A stretch of DNA of 64,000 nt from Salinivibrio kushneri (lineage in GTDB: Bacteria > Pseudomonadota > Gammaproteobacteria > Enterobacterales > Vibrionaceae), in assembly GCF_005280275.1 (NCBI RefSeq), contig NZ_CP040021.1, positions 2,381,001 through 2,445,000 of the forward strand, written 5' to 3'. The notes under the pieces are model-generated. The model did no database searches and was not told where the DNA came from. It worked only from the letters and a program-made list of their open reading frames with translations. Numbering within the stretch: the stretch's first letter is position 1; every line of letters starts with the position of its first letter. This document shows, piece after piece, positions 52,807 through 62,318 of the stretch. Made by a program: the position numbers and the translations under genes.

Positions 52807-53487
52807 ATGCCAGTCAATACAATTGTCGGGCTCTTTGCGAAGAGTCCCATTAAACCACTGCAGCGTCACGTCAATCGTGTAAACGATTGTTGTGAACTAC
52901 TGGTCCCCTTCTTTCATGCTTGCGAGCAACAAGATTGGGACAAAGCAAACCAACTCCGCCATCAAATCTCTGAGATAGAGAAAGATGCTGATACCCTGAA
53001 ACGCAATATTCGGCTTAAGTTACCTCGAGGCCTCTTTATGCCCGTTGATCGTACGGACATGCTCGAGCTCCTCACCCAGCAAGACAAGCTGGCAAATTTA
53101 GCCAAGGATATTGCCGGCCGTGTGATAGGCCGTCAGCTGCGTATGCCCCCCTCCATGAATGATGCTTTTATCGCCTATGTGCAGCGATGCTTAGATGCTG
53201 CCGCGCAAGCACGCCGCGTGATCAACGAGCTTGAAGAGCTGCTTGAAACGGGCTTTAAAGGGCGCGAAGTCACCTTAGTCGCCGAAATGATTCATCAGTT
53301 GGATGTGATTGAAGACGATACCGATTCTATGCAAATCCAACTTCGCCAAGCATTAATGGCCGTTGAGCAGGAGTACAACCCTGTTGACGTCATGTTCTTG
53401 TACAAAATCCTCGAGTGGGTCGGTGAAATTGCTGACCAGGCGCAACGTGTGGGTGCGCGCTTAGAGGTCATGCTTTCCCGTTCCTAA
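52807..53487 (+). CDS. DUF47/TIGR00153 family protein (PhoU-like), partner of Pit
   Basis: The protein has 226 aa, all helical. PhoU-like features are RQLRHQISEIEKDADTLKR-type heptads and VDRTDMLELLTQQDKLANLAKD. Its family is found immediately upstream of Pit-type phosphate permeases, as it is here (28 bp). The role is regulatory by inference: PhoU-like proteins modulate phosphate uptake. The start MPVNTIVGLFAKSP matches the family. Confidence 0.93.
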   Translation: MPVNTIVGLFAKSPIKPLQRHVNRVNDCCELLVPFFHACEQQDWDKANQLRHQISEIEKDADTLKRNIRLKLPRGLFMPVDRTDMLELLTQQDKLANLAKDIAGRVIGRQLRMPPSMNDAFIAYVQRCLDAAAQARRVINELEELLETGFKGREVTLVAEMIHQLDVIEDDTDSMQIQLRQALMAVEQEYNPVDVMFLYKILEWVGEIADQAQRVGARLEVMLSRS

Positions 53488-53515
53488 CCGAGTGATGTAA
53501 CAACAAGGTATTACA

Positions 53516-54772
53516 ATGGAAATCCTGATGAATCACGGGACCATACTGATCATGGTCGCCGCGGCTTTTGGTTTTTTAATGGCAATTGGTATTGGTGCCA
53601 ATGACGTCGCGAACGCGATGGGCACCTCCGTGGGCTCAAAAGCACTCACCGTCAAGCAAGCCATTATTGTGGCGATGATATTTGAATTCGCCGGCGCGTA
53701 TTTAGCCGGTGGCGAGGTCACAAACACCATTCGCAAAGGCGTGATTGACACCAGCTTGTATGCTGACCAACCACTAGAACTCGTCTTTGGCATGATGTCC
53801 GCGTTATTGGCGGCAGGCTCTTGGCTATTACTTGCCTCATTCATGGGTTGGCCCGTCTCCACCACCCATTCCATCATTGGTGCCATTATTGGCTTCGCCT
53901 GCCTATCGGTTGGCGCAGATGCCGTCGATTGGCACACGGTGCAAGGTATCGTTGGCAGTTGGATTATCACCCCTTTTATCTCTGGCTTGTTCGCTTACTT
54001 TATATTCCTAAGTGCACAACGACTGATTTTTGATACCGACCGTCCTGTCCTGAATGCCAAACGTTTCGTCCCGCTTTATATGTTCCTCACCGCGTTTATT
54101 ATCGCGATGGTCACCATTAAAAAAGGGCTCAAACATGTTGGTTTACACTTGAGCACGCTAGAGTCGGTGAGTGCCTCAATTGTCTTGTCTGCACTGGTGA
54201 TGTTTTTTGGTGTTTATTATATTTCTAGAAAGTATCGCGGCGATGAAAACCTAGGATTTCAGGGCGTTGAGCGGATATTTAGCCTCCTGATGGTCGTCAC
54301 TGCCTGTGCCATGGCCTTTGCTCATGGCTCAAACGATGTGGCCAATGCGATTGGTCCACTATCGGCCATTGTGGCCACGGTGCAAAACCTCGGTGCCGTA
54401 GCGGAAAAAGCACAAATCGCCTGGTGGATTTTACCGATGGGTGGCGCGGGGATTGTACTCGGCCTTGCCACCATGGGACATAGAGTCATGGCGACCGTGG
54501 GCTCGGGCATTACTGAGCTTACCCCAAGTCGTGGTTTTGCCGCGCAACTGGCGACCGCAAGTACGGTTGTGCTCGCCTCAGGCACTGGCCTCCCTATTTC
54601 GACCACCCAAACCTTAGTCGGCGGCGTCTTAGGCGTGGGCTTTGCTCGCGGTATTGCCGCACTCAATTTGGGAGTGGTACGGAATATTGTTGCCTCGTGG
54701 CTGATCACTCTACCCGCGGGAGCCTTGTTGGCTGTGATCTTTTACCAAGTGATGACCTCGCTGTTTGCGTAA
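53516..54772 (+). CDS. pitA: Low-affinity inorganic phosphate permease Pit
   Basis: The protein has 418 aa with about 10-11 membrane helices. The two inverted Pit signature repeats are GANDVANAMGTSVGSKAL (around residue 27) and HGSNDVANAIGPLSAIVAT (around 266). Both the Asn-Asp pairs are intact. It takes up phosphate with H+ or Na+; in marine or halophilic hosts the ion is often Na+, which cannot be read from this sequence. Forms an operon with the DUF47 gene; a hairpin terminator follows. Confidence 0.96.
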   Translation: MEILMNHGTILIMVAAAFGFLMAIGIGANDVANAMGTSVGSKALTVKQAIIVAMIFEFAGAYLAGGEVTNTIRKGVIDTSLYADQPLELVFGMMSALLAAGSWLLLASFMGWPVSTTHSIIGAIIGFACLSVGADAVDWHTVQGIVGSWIITPFISGLFAYFIFLSAQRLIFDTDRPVLNAKRFVPLYMFLTAFIIAMVTIKKGLKHVGLHLSTLESVSASIVLSALVMFFGVYYISRKYRGDENLGFQGVERIFSLLMVVTACAMAFAHGSNDVANAIGPLSAIVATVQNLGAVAEKAQIAWWILPMGGAGIVLGLATMGHRVMATVGSGITELTPSRGFAAQLATASTVVLASGTGLPISTTQTLVGGVLGVGFARGIAALNLGVVRNIVASWLITLPAGALLAVIFYQVMTSLFA

Positions 54773-54802
54773 CAAGCGCCGATGATGTCAAATCACAGTC
54801 AA

Positions 54803-54830
54803 AAAAAGGGGGGCATGGCTCCCCTTTCTT
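54803..54830 (+). terminator. Terminator after pit
   Basis: AAAGGGG / CCCCTTT (stem about 54805-54811 with 54821-54827), then CTTTT. The stem may be extended by GGC/GCT pairing. Confidence 0.7.
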
Positions 54831-54900
54831 TTACGCCTATGGCACTATGCCCAGCAAAGCCGATGTGTCCCACACTGAAATTATGCAAAGGACCCCAGAC

Positions 54901-55515
54901 GTGAAACACCTGTATTCTGCTCTCGTATTGCTGTTCGTTCTCGTTGCCGCGCCTCGAGCGATGGCAGAAAACTATATTTCTGATGATTTGTTTACTTATA
55001 TGCACGCTGGCCCGGGCACACAATATCGCATTATCGGCAGTGTTGATGCGGGTGATAAAGTCACTGTGCTAAAACGTAATCGCGATGAGGGCTATACCCA
55101 ACTGGTTGATAGCCGTGGCCGCAAAGGCTGGGTAAAAAGTGACTACGTCACCACGCAGCCGGGCTTAAAAGAACGAGTGCCTGCCTTAGAAGCTGAACTG
55201 AAAGAGGTTAAATCCGCCTTGGCCAGTGCAAAAGATGATGCCAAAGCACAGCAAAAAGGCTTGGCTGAGTCGCTTAAACAGCGTAACGCGCAGATCGAGA
55301 AGCTCGAAGCACACAGCAGCGAACTCAATAAAAAATTGATTGATGCGCAAAGCGAAATCCGCGCCTTACGCGCCAAAATAGACACCCAAAAAGATGATCT
55401 TCTGATGCGTTGGTTCACCTACGGCGGCATGGTGGCTGGCGGAGGCTTACTGTTTGGCCTGATTCTCCCACACCTTATCCCACGCAAAAAACGTCGCCGC
55501 GACGGCTGGGCATAA
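54901..55515 (+). CDS. TIGR04211-type SH3 domain protein with C-terminal membrane helix
   Basis: The protein has 204 aa from GTG 54901 (AAAGGA upstream); an in-frame ATG at 54883 would add six residues. Signal peptide about 1-22 (ends AMA-EN). An SH3b domain (about 23-90: LFTYMHAGPGTQYRIIGSVDAGDKV) is followed by a coiled coil (about 93-170) and a single membrane anchor near 177-197, ending in basic residues. It matches the SH3-domain protein that precedes cca in gammaproteobacteria (E. coli YgiM); function unknown, perhaps cell-wall binding. Confidence 0.88.
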   Translation: MKHLYSALVLLFVLVAAPRAMAENYISDDLFTYMHAGPGTQYRIIGSVDAGDKVTVLKRNRDEGYTQLVDSRGRKGWVKSDYVTTQPGLKERVPALEAELKEVKSALASAKDDAKAQQKGLAESLKQRNAQIEKLEAHSSELNKKLIDAQSEIRALRAKIDTQKDDLLMRWFTYGGMVAGGGLLFGLILPHLIPRKKRRRDGWA

Positions 55516-55524
55516 TCGTTTATG

Positions 55525-55549
55525 AAAGGCTGCATTGGCAGCCTTTTTT
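55525..55549 (+). terminator. Terminator of the SH3-domain gene
   Basis: AAAGGCTGC / GCAGCCTTT (55525-55533 with about 55538-55546), then a T-run. Confidence 0.88.
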
Positions 55550-55669
55550 ATTGCGATCCTTATAGCGTCCTTTTAAGCACACGGTAGGCGTGCTGCTAGG
55601 CTGTATGTATACTTCAATCATTCACGGAAAACGTGATTGTCTCTTCTCTGTGTCATTAAGGAGTCTGGT

Positions 55670-56920
55670 GTGAAACATTATCTTGTCGGCGGTGCTGTAC
55701 GTGATGCGCTATTAGGCTTGCCGGTCACAGATAAAGATTGGGTGGTCGTCGGTGCCACCGTCAAACAAATGCAAGCGGCCGGCTACCAGCAAGTCGGCCA
55801 AGACTTCCCAGTTTTTTTACACCCGACTACACACGAAGAGTTTGCCCTCGCCCGTACCGAGCGTAAGTCTGGCCAAGGCTACACGGGGTTTGTTTGCGAC
55901 TTCTCGCCAGATATTTCTCTGGAAGCAGACCTTCAGCGGCGTGATCTCACTATAAACGCCATTGCCCAAGATGAAGATGGCAGCTTGATTGACCCTTATG
56001 GCGGTCAGCAAGATTTGCACAACCGGATGTTACGTCATGTCTCGCCCGCCTTTAGCGAAGATCCATTGCGCGTGCTACGTGTGGCACGATTTGCCGCCCG
56101 TTTTGCGCCTCTCGGCTTTACCCTTGCCGACGATACATTGGCGCTGATGAAAACGATGGTCGCCAACGGCGAACTTGCCCACCTCACCCCAGAGCGAGTT
56201 TGGCGGGAGTGGGAGAAAGCGCTCGGCAGTGATTGTCCCGATGTGTTTCTTGCTGTGCTGCGCGATTGCGGTGCCCTAGCGGTGGTGCTTCCAGAAATCG
56301 ACGCCTTGTACGGCGTGCCGAACCCAGCCAACTGGCACCCTGAAATCGACACCGGCATCCACACGGAAATGGTCAGTCGTTATGCCGCCTCATTGACCGA
56401 TGACAAAGGCATCCGCTTTGCAGCACAAGTCCATGATCTCGGTAAGGCCCTCACCCCAGCCTCTATTTTGCCCGGCCATCGCGGCCACGGCGATCGCGGG
56501 CTACCCGTGATTAAAGATCTGTGCGAGCGACTACGTATCCCCAACAGCTATCGAGATTTGGCTTTGGTAGTCAGTGCCCACCACTCCAAAATTCACAAGT
56601 GCGATCAACTCAGTCCTGAGCATTGGGTGGCGCTGTTTAATCAAATCGACGCGTGGCGCAAACCCGAGCGGATCGAGCAATTGGCCTTGGCGTGTTTAGC
56701 CGATGTGCGTGGCCGCAAGGGACGTGAAAACTATCACTATCCACAAGCCGATGCTTTACGCGAGCGCTTTGCTTGCGCGCAACAGGTGGAGGTTAAACCC
56801 ATTGTCGACGCAGGCTTTAAAGGCGCGGCGATTCGTGATGAGCTGCATCGCCAACGTATTCAAGCGGTGGCTGCGTGTCCGGCACCCGTCTATCCCGACG
56901 CGGTCAGCGCGTCGCGTTAA
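55670..56920 (+). CDS. cca: tRNA nucleotidyltransferase (CCA-adding), multifunctional with HD domain
   Basis: The protein has 416 aa. The start is GTG 55670 with AAGGAG upstream, giving the family N-terminus. GGAVRD binds [11 protein letters not shown] holds the two catalytic Asp, and RRDLTINA is the next nucleotidyltransferase motif. A C-terminal HD phosphohydrolase domain is present ([10 protein letters not shown] and HGDRG). The enzyme adds or repairs the 3' CCA end of tRNAs. Its 3' end overlaps the convergent dnaE2 by four bases. Confidence 0.96.
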   Translation: MKHYLVGGAVRDALLGLPVTDKDWVVVGATVKQMQAAGYQQVGQDFPVFLHPTTHEEFALARTERKSGQGYTGFVCDFSPDISLEADLQRRDLTINAIAQDEDGSLIDPYGGQQDLHNRMLRHVSPAFSEDPLRVLRVARFAARFAPLGFTLADDTLALMKTMVANGELAHLTPERVWREWEKALGSDCPDVFLAVLRDCGALAVVLPEIDALYGVPNPANWHPEIDTGIHTEMVSRYAASLTDDKGIRFAAQVHDLGKALTPASILPGHRGHGDRGLPVIKDLCERLRIPNSYRDLALVVSAHHSKIHKCDQLSPEHWVALFNQIDAWRKPERIEQLALACLADVRGRKGRENYHYPQADALRERFACAQQVEVKPIVDAGFKGAAIRDELHRQRIQAVAACPAPVYPDAVSASR

Positions 56921-59900
56921 CGAAATTCACGCGCAGCGACCGACAAGGTAGTGAGCGTCGGGGTCAGATCAATCAACTTACCGGCAATCACATGCACCAC
57001 TTCGCCCTGGCGCTCGACAATGCCATGCACTTTCAACACCTTGGCTTGCATAAAAGCACGGGATTGCGCCCGTGCCGTCCCCGCCCAGACCACCACATTG
57101 ATATTGCCCGTATCGTCTTCCAAGGTGACAAAGATTACGCCACTGGCCGTACCGGGGGATTGCTTTCCCGTCACCACCCCCGCTACCGCGACCCAACTTT
57201 GCGGCGCACACTGAGATAACTCAACACTGCGGGTAAAACGCCCCAGCGTGCCGGCTTGCGCCATCAAACGAATAGGATGATCGGTGAGCGACAGTCCCAT
57301 GGCCGCATAATCTTCAATCACGTTCTGCCACTGGGAAGGCGAGTGAGGTAGCTCGACGGCATCATCACTGGCAGCCAGTAGCGGCAGTTGCCGCTGCTGA
57401 TCCATCAGTGCCCAGCGCGCCTGATAGCGATTGCCAGCCAGCGCCGCCAATGCGCCACTACTGGCTAGGGCTTGATAGGCATCGCGGTCAAGGTTAATTT
57501 CTTGCAGTGCCGACAAAGACGCAAACCCCGACTCTGGGCGATGCGCCAGCAACCGGTCTATCGCTGCCACGCTCAATCCTTTGACTAATCGCAACCCCAG
57601 CCGCACGCCCCACTGATCGCCGACCTTTTCTAAGCAATGATCCGCCCCCGAGTGCTGCACACAAACCGGCAACACAGACACCTGATGGCGCGTGGCGTCT
57701 TGCATCAGTTGTGATGGTGAGTAAAACCCCATCGGCTGGCTATTAAGCAAAGCGGTATAAAACGCGGCGGGATAATAATGCTTCAGCCATGCCGATATAT
57801 AGGCCAAGACCGCAAACGACGCCGAGTGGCTCTCTGGGAATCCATAATCACCAAACCCGCAGATTTGCCGATAAAGCTGCTCGGCAAAGTCGGCGCGATA
57901 GCCTCGCGCAGTCATCCCGGCAATCAATTTGTCGCGAAACGGCCCCAGTCCGCCCTTTTTCTTCCAGGCCGCCATCGCGCGACGCAGCTGATCCGCTTCA
58001 CCACCGGAAAAACCGGCCGCCACCATTGCCAGCTTGATCACCTGCTCTTGAAAAATGGGCACCCCAAGCGTACGCGCCAGCACTTGCTCAACCGCTTTGG
58101 ACGGGTAGCTCACCGCTTCTTCCCCGTCGCGGCGCTTTAGATACGGATGTACCATGTCACCTTGAATCGGACCGGGGCGGACAATGGCAATTTGGATCAC
58201 CAAATCGTAATAACAAGCCGGTTTGAGCCGCGGCAGCATACTCATTTGTGCCCGTGACTCAATTTGAAATACCCCCACGGTATCGGCGTGCTGAATGCGG
58301 GCAAACACCGCCGGATCGTCGCCTTGTTGGGTGATCGCCGCCAAACTCAAGCGAGGACCACCGGTTTGGGCAATCAAATCAAAGGTACGGCGAATCGCGG
58401 TGAGCATCCCTAGCGCCAGTACGTCGACTTTCATCAGATGCAGCGTTTCCAGATCGTCTTTATCCCACTGGATCACCGTCCGCTCTGCCATCGCCGCATT
58501 TTCCACCGGCACCAACTCATACAAAGGCCCATCCGCAATCACAAAGCCGCCGACATGCTGAGAAAGATGGCGTGGAAAGCCGATCAACGTCTGGGTAAGC
58601 GACAGCCATTGCTGGCTTTTCGTGCTTTTAGGATCGAGGCCCAACTGCTGAAGTTGCTGCCCCCAAGGCTGGGTTTTATCGCGCCGGTTAAGGTTTTGAA
58701 TAAAAAAATCAATCTGGCTGGCGGGGATCGCCAACGCTTTGCCCACATCGCGCAATGCGCTTTTAAGCCGATAACGGATCACGGTTGCCGCTAAGGCGGT
58801 CCGCTCACGGCCATATTTTTGGTACAAATACTGGATCACTTCTTCTCGGCGCTGGTGCTCAAAGTCCACATCAATATCCGGCGGCTCGTCGCGCTCTTTG
58901 CTAATAAAGCGCTCAAACAGCACATCGACTTTGCACGGATCCACCGCAGTGATCCCTAAGCAATAACACACCACCGAGTTCGCCGCCGAGCCGCGCCCTT
59001 GGTATAAGATCCCACGCGATTGGGCAAAGCGCACCAGATCGTAAATGGTCAAAAAGTAATACGGGTAATCCATTGCCTCGATAAGCGCGAGCTCTTTTTC
59101 AATGGTAGCTCCCACGTCATGGGGCACGCCCTTTGGGAAGCGTTGCTGTGCCCCTTGCTTGACCGCCTCACGCAGATAGGCCATCGCAGGCTCACCGGTT
59201 GGCACCACTTCTTTGGGATAGCTGTATTTGAGTCTTGCTAAGGAAAACTGACACTGAGCGGCAATCTTGGCACTTTCCGCCAGCCACTCGGGGGGAAACA
59301 AAGCGTGTAATTTGGGTAACGGGCGTAAGGCGCGCTCTGCATTGGGCAATAACGTCCGCCCCAACGCCGCCACCGGCTGACGATGCCGAATCGCGGTTAA
59401 GGTATGATGTAACGCCAGTCGCTCAGGATGATGCATCAGCACATCACCACACGCGGTCACACGAAGCTCATACTGGCTTGCCAACATGCGACAGTGCGCC
59501 AGATACGGATGGTCGTTATCCGCTAGATCGCGCCGCACCGCCAGATACAAGCGTTCAGCATGATAACGCAGCAGCCACGTCGCCCAGTGATGATCACTCT
59601 CTGCGCCACTGGGGAGCCATAGCACCAAGCCATGACGCACCGACATCAGATCCCATTCGCTCAGCTGGTAATCGCCTTTGTGACTGCGCCGCCGCGCATT
59701 GGTGATAATCCGACACAGCTCTTGATAAGCCGCTTGGGTGGGACACAGTAGAACAATATCTAACGCGTGCAGGCGAAAGCGACTGCCAATGATCAGCGAA
59801 AGCTGCGGATAATCACGCTGAGCTTGATACGCTCGCACCACCCCTGCGACCGAGCATTCATCGGTGATCGCAAGCGCTTGATAGCCCAATGTTGCCGCTT

Positions 59901-59982
59901 GTGCCACCAGCTCTTCTGGGTGTGAGGCGCCCTCAAGAAAGGAAAAGTTGCTGCAACATACCAGCTCGGCATACGTACTCAT
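56917..59982 (-). CDS. dnaE2: Error-prone DNA polymerase DnaE2
   Basis: The protein has 1021 aa; start at 59982 ([18 protein letters not shown]) is the family N-terminus, the open frame upstream to 60249 overlaps imuB and is not used. The N-terminal PHP domain begins [16 protein letters not shown]. Catalytic residues of the C-family polymerase are in [10 protein letters not shown], and [12 protein letters not shown] also belongs to the palm. A C-terminal OB domain follows. DnaE2 works with ImuA and ImuB in SOS mutagenesis. Ten bp separate it from imuB. Confidence 0.97.
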   Translation of the reverse strand: MSTYAELVCCSNFSFLEGASHPEELVAQAATLGYQALAITDECSVAGVVRAYQAQRDYPQLSLIIGSRFRLHALDIVLLCPTQAAYQELCRIITNARRRSHKGDYQLSEWDLMSVRHGLVLWLPSGAESDHHWATWLLRYHAERLYLAVRRDLADNDHPYLAHCRMLASQYELRVTACGDVLMHHPERLALHHTLTAIRHRQPVAALGRTLLPNAERALRPLPKLHALFPPEWLAESAKIAAQCQFSLARLKYSYPKEVVPTGEPAMAYLREAVKQGAQQRFPKGVPHDVGATIEKELALIEAMDYPYYFLTIYDLVRFAQSRGILYQGRGSAANSVVCYCLGITAVDPCKVDVLFERFISKERDEPPDIDVDFEHQRREEVIQYLYQKYGRERTALAATVIRYRLKSALRDVGKALAIPASQIDFFIQNLNRRDKTQPWGQQLQQLGLDPKSTKSQQWLSLTQTLIGFPRHLSQHVGGFVIADGPLYELVPVENAAMAERTVIQWDKDDLETLHLMKVDVLALGMLTAIRRTFDLIAQTGGPRLSLAAITQQGDDPAVFARIQHADTVGVFQIESRAQMSMLPRLKPACYYDLVIQIAIVRPGPIQGDMVHPYLKRRDGEEAVSYPSKAVEQVLARTLGVPIFQEQVIKLAMVAAGFSGGEADQLRRAMAAWKKKGGLGPFRDKLIAGMTARGYRADFAEQLYRQICGFGDYGFPESHSASFAVLAYISAWLKHYYPAAFYTALLNSQPMGFYSPSQLMQDATRHQVSVLPVCVQHSGADHCLEKVGDQWGVRLGLRLVKGLSVAAIDRLLAHRPESGFASLSALQEINLDRDAYQALASSGALAALAGNRYQARWALMDQQRQLPLLAASDDAVELPHSPSQWQNVIEDYAAMGLSLTDHPIRLMAQAGTLGRFTRSVELSQCAPQSWVAVAGVVTGKQSPGTASGVIFVTLEDDTGNINVVVWAGTARAQSRAFMQAKVLKVHGIVERQGEVVHVIAGKLIDLTPTLTTLSVAAREFR

Positions 59983-59992
59983 CGCTTCACCC

Positions 59993-61399
59993 CTAACTAA
60001 ACCAACCGTGTAAAAACCAAGTTTGCTCTGGCGTGCGGAATACCCACAGCCATTGTTGCTGGACGTTTTGGGCAATAAAGTAATCGCGCTGGATAGGCAT
60101 ACCTTCCCACCAGCCGGAGACAATCCGCTCTGGCCCCTCGCGTAAGGTGACCTTGCCAACCAGTGGCGTGGGTTGCGGCAGTAGTAAGCTTGGGCGTGGA
60201 CGCGTGGGGGCCGAGGCCGTCGGTGTGGCGCGATGGTGATGAGGGACATGTTGGCTGGCCGCCTCAGGACGGTGATGATTCACATACGCTAACCGCATAA
60301 CCGCCTCCTCCCCTAATCGAGCCGCCAGAGTCGCGACCAACTCATCGCGATTTTGCTCACCTTGCTGGGCGCTAAAAAGATCGGTTTGTCCGGGCTGGTG
60401 ACAATCGATTTGCGAAGCCGCCACACTGACCGCAGTCACCGGCTGGCTCACTTGCCATGACGCCAGCCGTAAACGCACCAACGCCATCCAGCGCTCGAGA
60501 GCTTTCTCGCCATGCGCAGCCATTACCGGCAGGGTTTCTTCACATCCATCACGCAAGCTAAAGCCCAACGTCAGCGCAGGCGTGCAGGCACTACGCTGCT
60601 CAAGAAAGCGGCACAGTGCCGAGACGAGGTTCTCGATAATGGGCAATAAATGGGCTTGCTCACTAAGCTCAAACAATAAAACCCGTTGCTGAAAAAATTG
60701 CAGCGGTGGCTGAAAATAATTCAGCGGCGTCGGCTTATCACCACGCACTTCGGCAAGATAATCCACCACCGAGCGGGGAAAACGTCGCGTGAGCGAAGCG
60801 GTGGGCAAGGCGATAAGCTCACCTAACTGAGAGAGGCCCAGACGCGTAAACTGGGTTTTCACCGTCTCCGGTAAAGGGGCTGCAGCCAACGGCAATTGCT
60901 GCAACGCTGCCTGCAAATGTTCGGGGTCGGTGCTGATCTTGCCCGCGTGGCCATACGCCATCAGCTCGGCGGCACGCGGCGTTTGGCCCACCCCAGCCTG
61001 ATAACGGATACCACTTTCAACCAGCGTTTGAGTCACCGCCTGCCATAGCGGGGTAAACCCTTGATATAGTGCCAACATCGGTGACACGTGTAGCCATAAA
61101 CCGTTAGGGGGATTAAGGCTGATTTCCGCGACCAACGGATAAAGCTGTGCGGCAAGCTGCTCAAGCGCAGACTGCTCTTTCACCGCGCAATAAGGATAGA
61201 CCGCGAGCTGATGACACATAAGCGCTGCGGCCCCTAATCCCATACCGATATTCAGGCCGTGCGTGTTCGCCGCCACAGAGAGCTGCACTAAACGGCCTTC
61301 TTGCTCGCTAACCAGCCCCACCGCTTGCGCCGATGACGGCGCATAAAGACTATCTAACAGCAAGCTTGGGCAATGCAGATACAGCCACAATGACATCAC
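59993..61399 (-). CDS. imuB: ImuB, Y-family polymerase-like mutasome protein
   Basis: The protein has 468 aa. It has the Y-family fold (about 1-350) but the acidic catalytic residues of DinB are not in place: the start reads LWLYLHCPSL, whereas active members have a DxD-type start. The C-terminal part is rich in His/Pro and ends in PERIVSGWWEG and RDYFIAQN segments typical of ImuB. Known ImuB proteins bridge DnaE2 and the beta clamp. Its ORF overlaps imuA by four bases. Confidence 0.95.
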   Translation of the reverse strand: MMSLWLYLHCPSLLLDSLYAPSSAQAVGLVSEQEGRLVQLSVAANTHGLNIGMGLGAAALMCHQLAVYPYCAVKEQSALEQLAAQLYPLVAEISLNPPNGLWLHVSPMLALYQGFTPLWQAVTQTLVESGIRYQAGVGQTPRAAELMAYGHAGKISTDPEHLQAALQQLPLAAAPLPETVKTQFTRLGLSQLGELIALPTASLTRRFPRSVVDYLAEVRGDKPTPLNYFQPPLQFFQQRVLLFELSEQAHLLPIIENLVSALCRFLEQRSACTPALTLGFSLRDGCEETLPVMAAHGEKALERWMALVRLRLASWQVSQPVTAVSVAASQIDCHQPGQTDLFSAQQGEQNRDELVATLAARLGEEAVMRLAYVNHHRPEAASQHVPHHHRATPTASAPTRPRPSLLLPQPTPLVGKVTLREGPERIVSGWWEGMPIQRDYFIAQNVQQQWLWVFRTPEQTWFLHGWFS

Positions 61400-62088
61400 G
61401 CTTGCTCCCGCTGTTGCCGTGAGGGAAAGGCAAGCAAATTCTCAGCATTGCTCGGCCAGGTCACCAACGCGGGCCATTGCTCGCGCCAATCGAGGGTAAA
61501 CGGGGCCGGCGGCCATTGGCCGCGACAATAACGCACCGTAACCGTCACGCCACATGCAGAAGGCGCCAGCGCCACGCTTAAATCGACTGGCAAGGTCAAT
61601 GAATACGTCTGCTGGCGGCGCAACAGCACCACCGCACATTGACCATGTTCGGCCGCCAGTTTTAGGCGCTTCACTTGCCCCACCGTGAGCGAAGATGGCC
61701 ATAACACTACCGCCTGACACGCGCCACTGCGCGCCGCTTGCTCTGCCGCCCACAGCGCATCTTGATCGCTTTTGGGGGACACCAACAAGGTGTTGTCTGT
61801 GGAGTAGCCTTGCTGATGTAGCATCGCTGCGTTGAGTCCAACCGGTGGGCGGATCCACGCCACCTGCTGACCGCTAGCGTGATACAACGCGGGTAACACC
61901 AGCCGCAACTCACCGACGCCATAATCACTGATAATATCCGTCACCCCTGGAGACGGGAGGCCGCCGAGGCGCTGATCAAAGGCAGTGTAACCGGTCGCTT
62001 TTTTATCGGGTAATTCCGCCATTAACGGCCGCTGACTAGCACGCCATAGGCCGTGTTGCTGAGCTAATTGGTCGAGTGTTTTCATCAT
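61396..62088 (-). CDS. imuA: ImuA, RecA-like mutasome protein
   Basis: About 230 aa starting at one of two adjacent ATGs (62088 or 62085); AGGT lies eight bases upstream. The longer open frame to 62247 has no support. Features are LDQLAQQHGLWRA, FDQRLGGLPSPGVTDI and VAWIRPP in a RecA/SulA-like fold. ImuA is needed for DnaE2-dependent mutagenesis by an incompletely understood role. First gene of imuA-imuB-dnaE2. Confidence 0.92.
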   Translation of the reverse strand: MMKTLDQLAQQHGLWRASQRPLMAELPDKKATGYTAFDQRLGGLPSPGVTDIISDYGVGELRLVLPALYHASGQQVAWIRPPVGLNAAMLHQQGYSTDNTLLVSPKSDQDALWAAEQAARSGACQAVVLWPSSLTVGQVKRLKLAAEHGQCAVVLLRRQQTYSLTLPVDLSVALAPSACGVTVTVRYCRGQWPPAPFTLDWREQWPALVTWPSNAENLLAFPSRQQREQA

Positions 62089-62096
62089 CAAAATAC

Positions 62097-62112
62097 CTGT
62101 ATATATATACAG
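62097..62112 (-). promoter_or_regulatory. LexA (SOS) operator of imuA
   Basis: The site is CTGTATATATATACAG, matching the CTGT-N8-ACAG consensus without mismatch, with alternating TA in the middle. It is nine bases upstream of the imuA ATG and overlaps the predicted -10. Confidence 0.93.
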
Positions 62113-62138
62113 TATATTTACTGATAAAAACGCTGCAA
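62111..62138 (-). promoter_or_regulatory. Predicted imuA promoter
   Basis: On the minus strand TTGCAG (62138-62133) is 16 bases from TATACT (62116-62111). The -10 shares its last two bases with the LexA operator, and the transcript would start a few bases within it. Confidence 0.65.
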
Positions 62139-62318
62139 GGAAAGAAAACAAAAAAAGCAGAAAAGAGGAGGATGGTACATCAAAGAGAAAAAGACATGCG
62201 TGACACCGCAGCAGCTTCGGGACGGATGGCGCGCAATCATTAGCCATTGCGGCTAGGAAATAAGTAGGCGCTTTCCCCAGCGTAAAGTATTACCCACTTT
62301 ACCCGACAGTAAACGGTA

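Noticed and set aside
60000-60249. Extended N-terminus of dnaE2
   Set aside because: This part overlaps imuB and has low-complexity, basic content; the start at 59982 matches the family.
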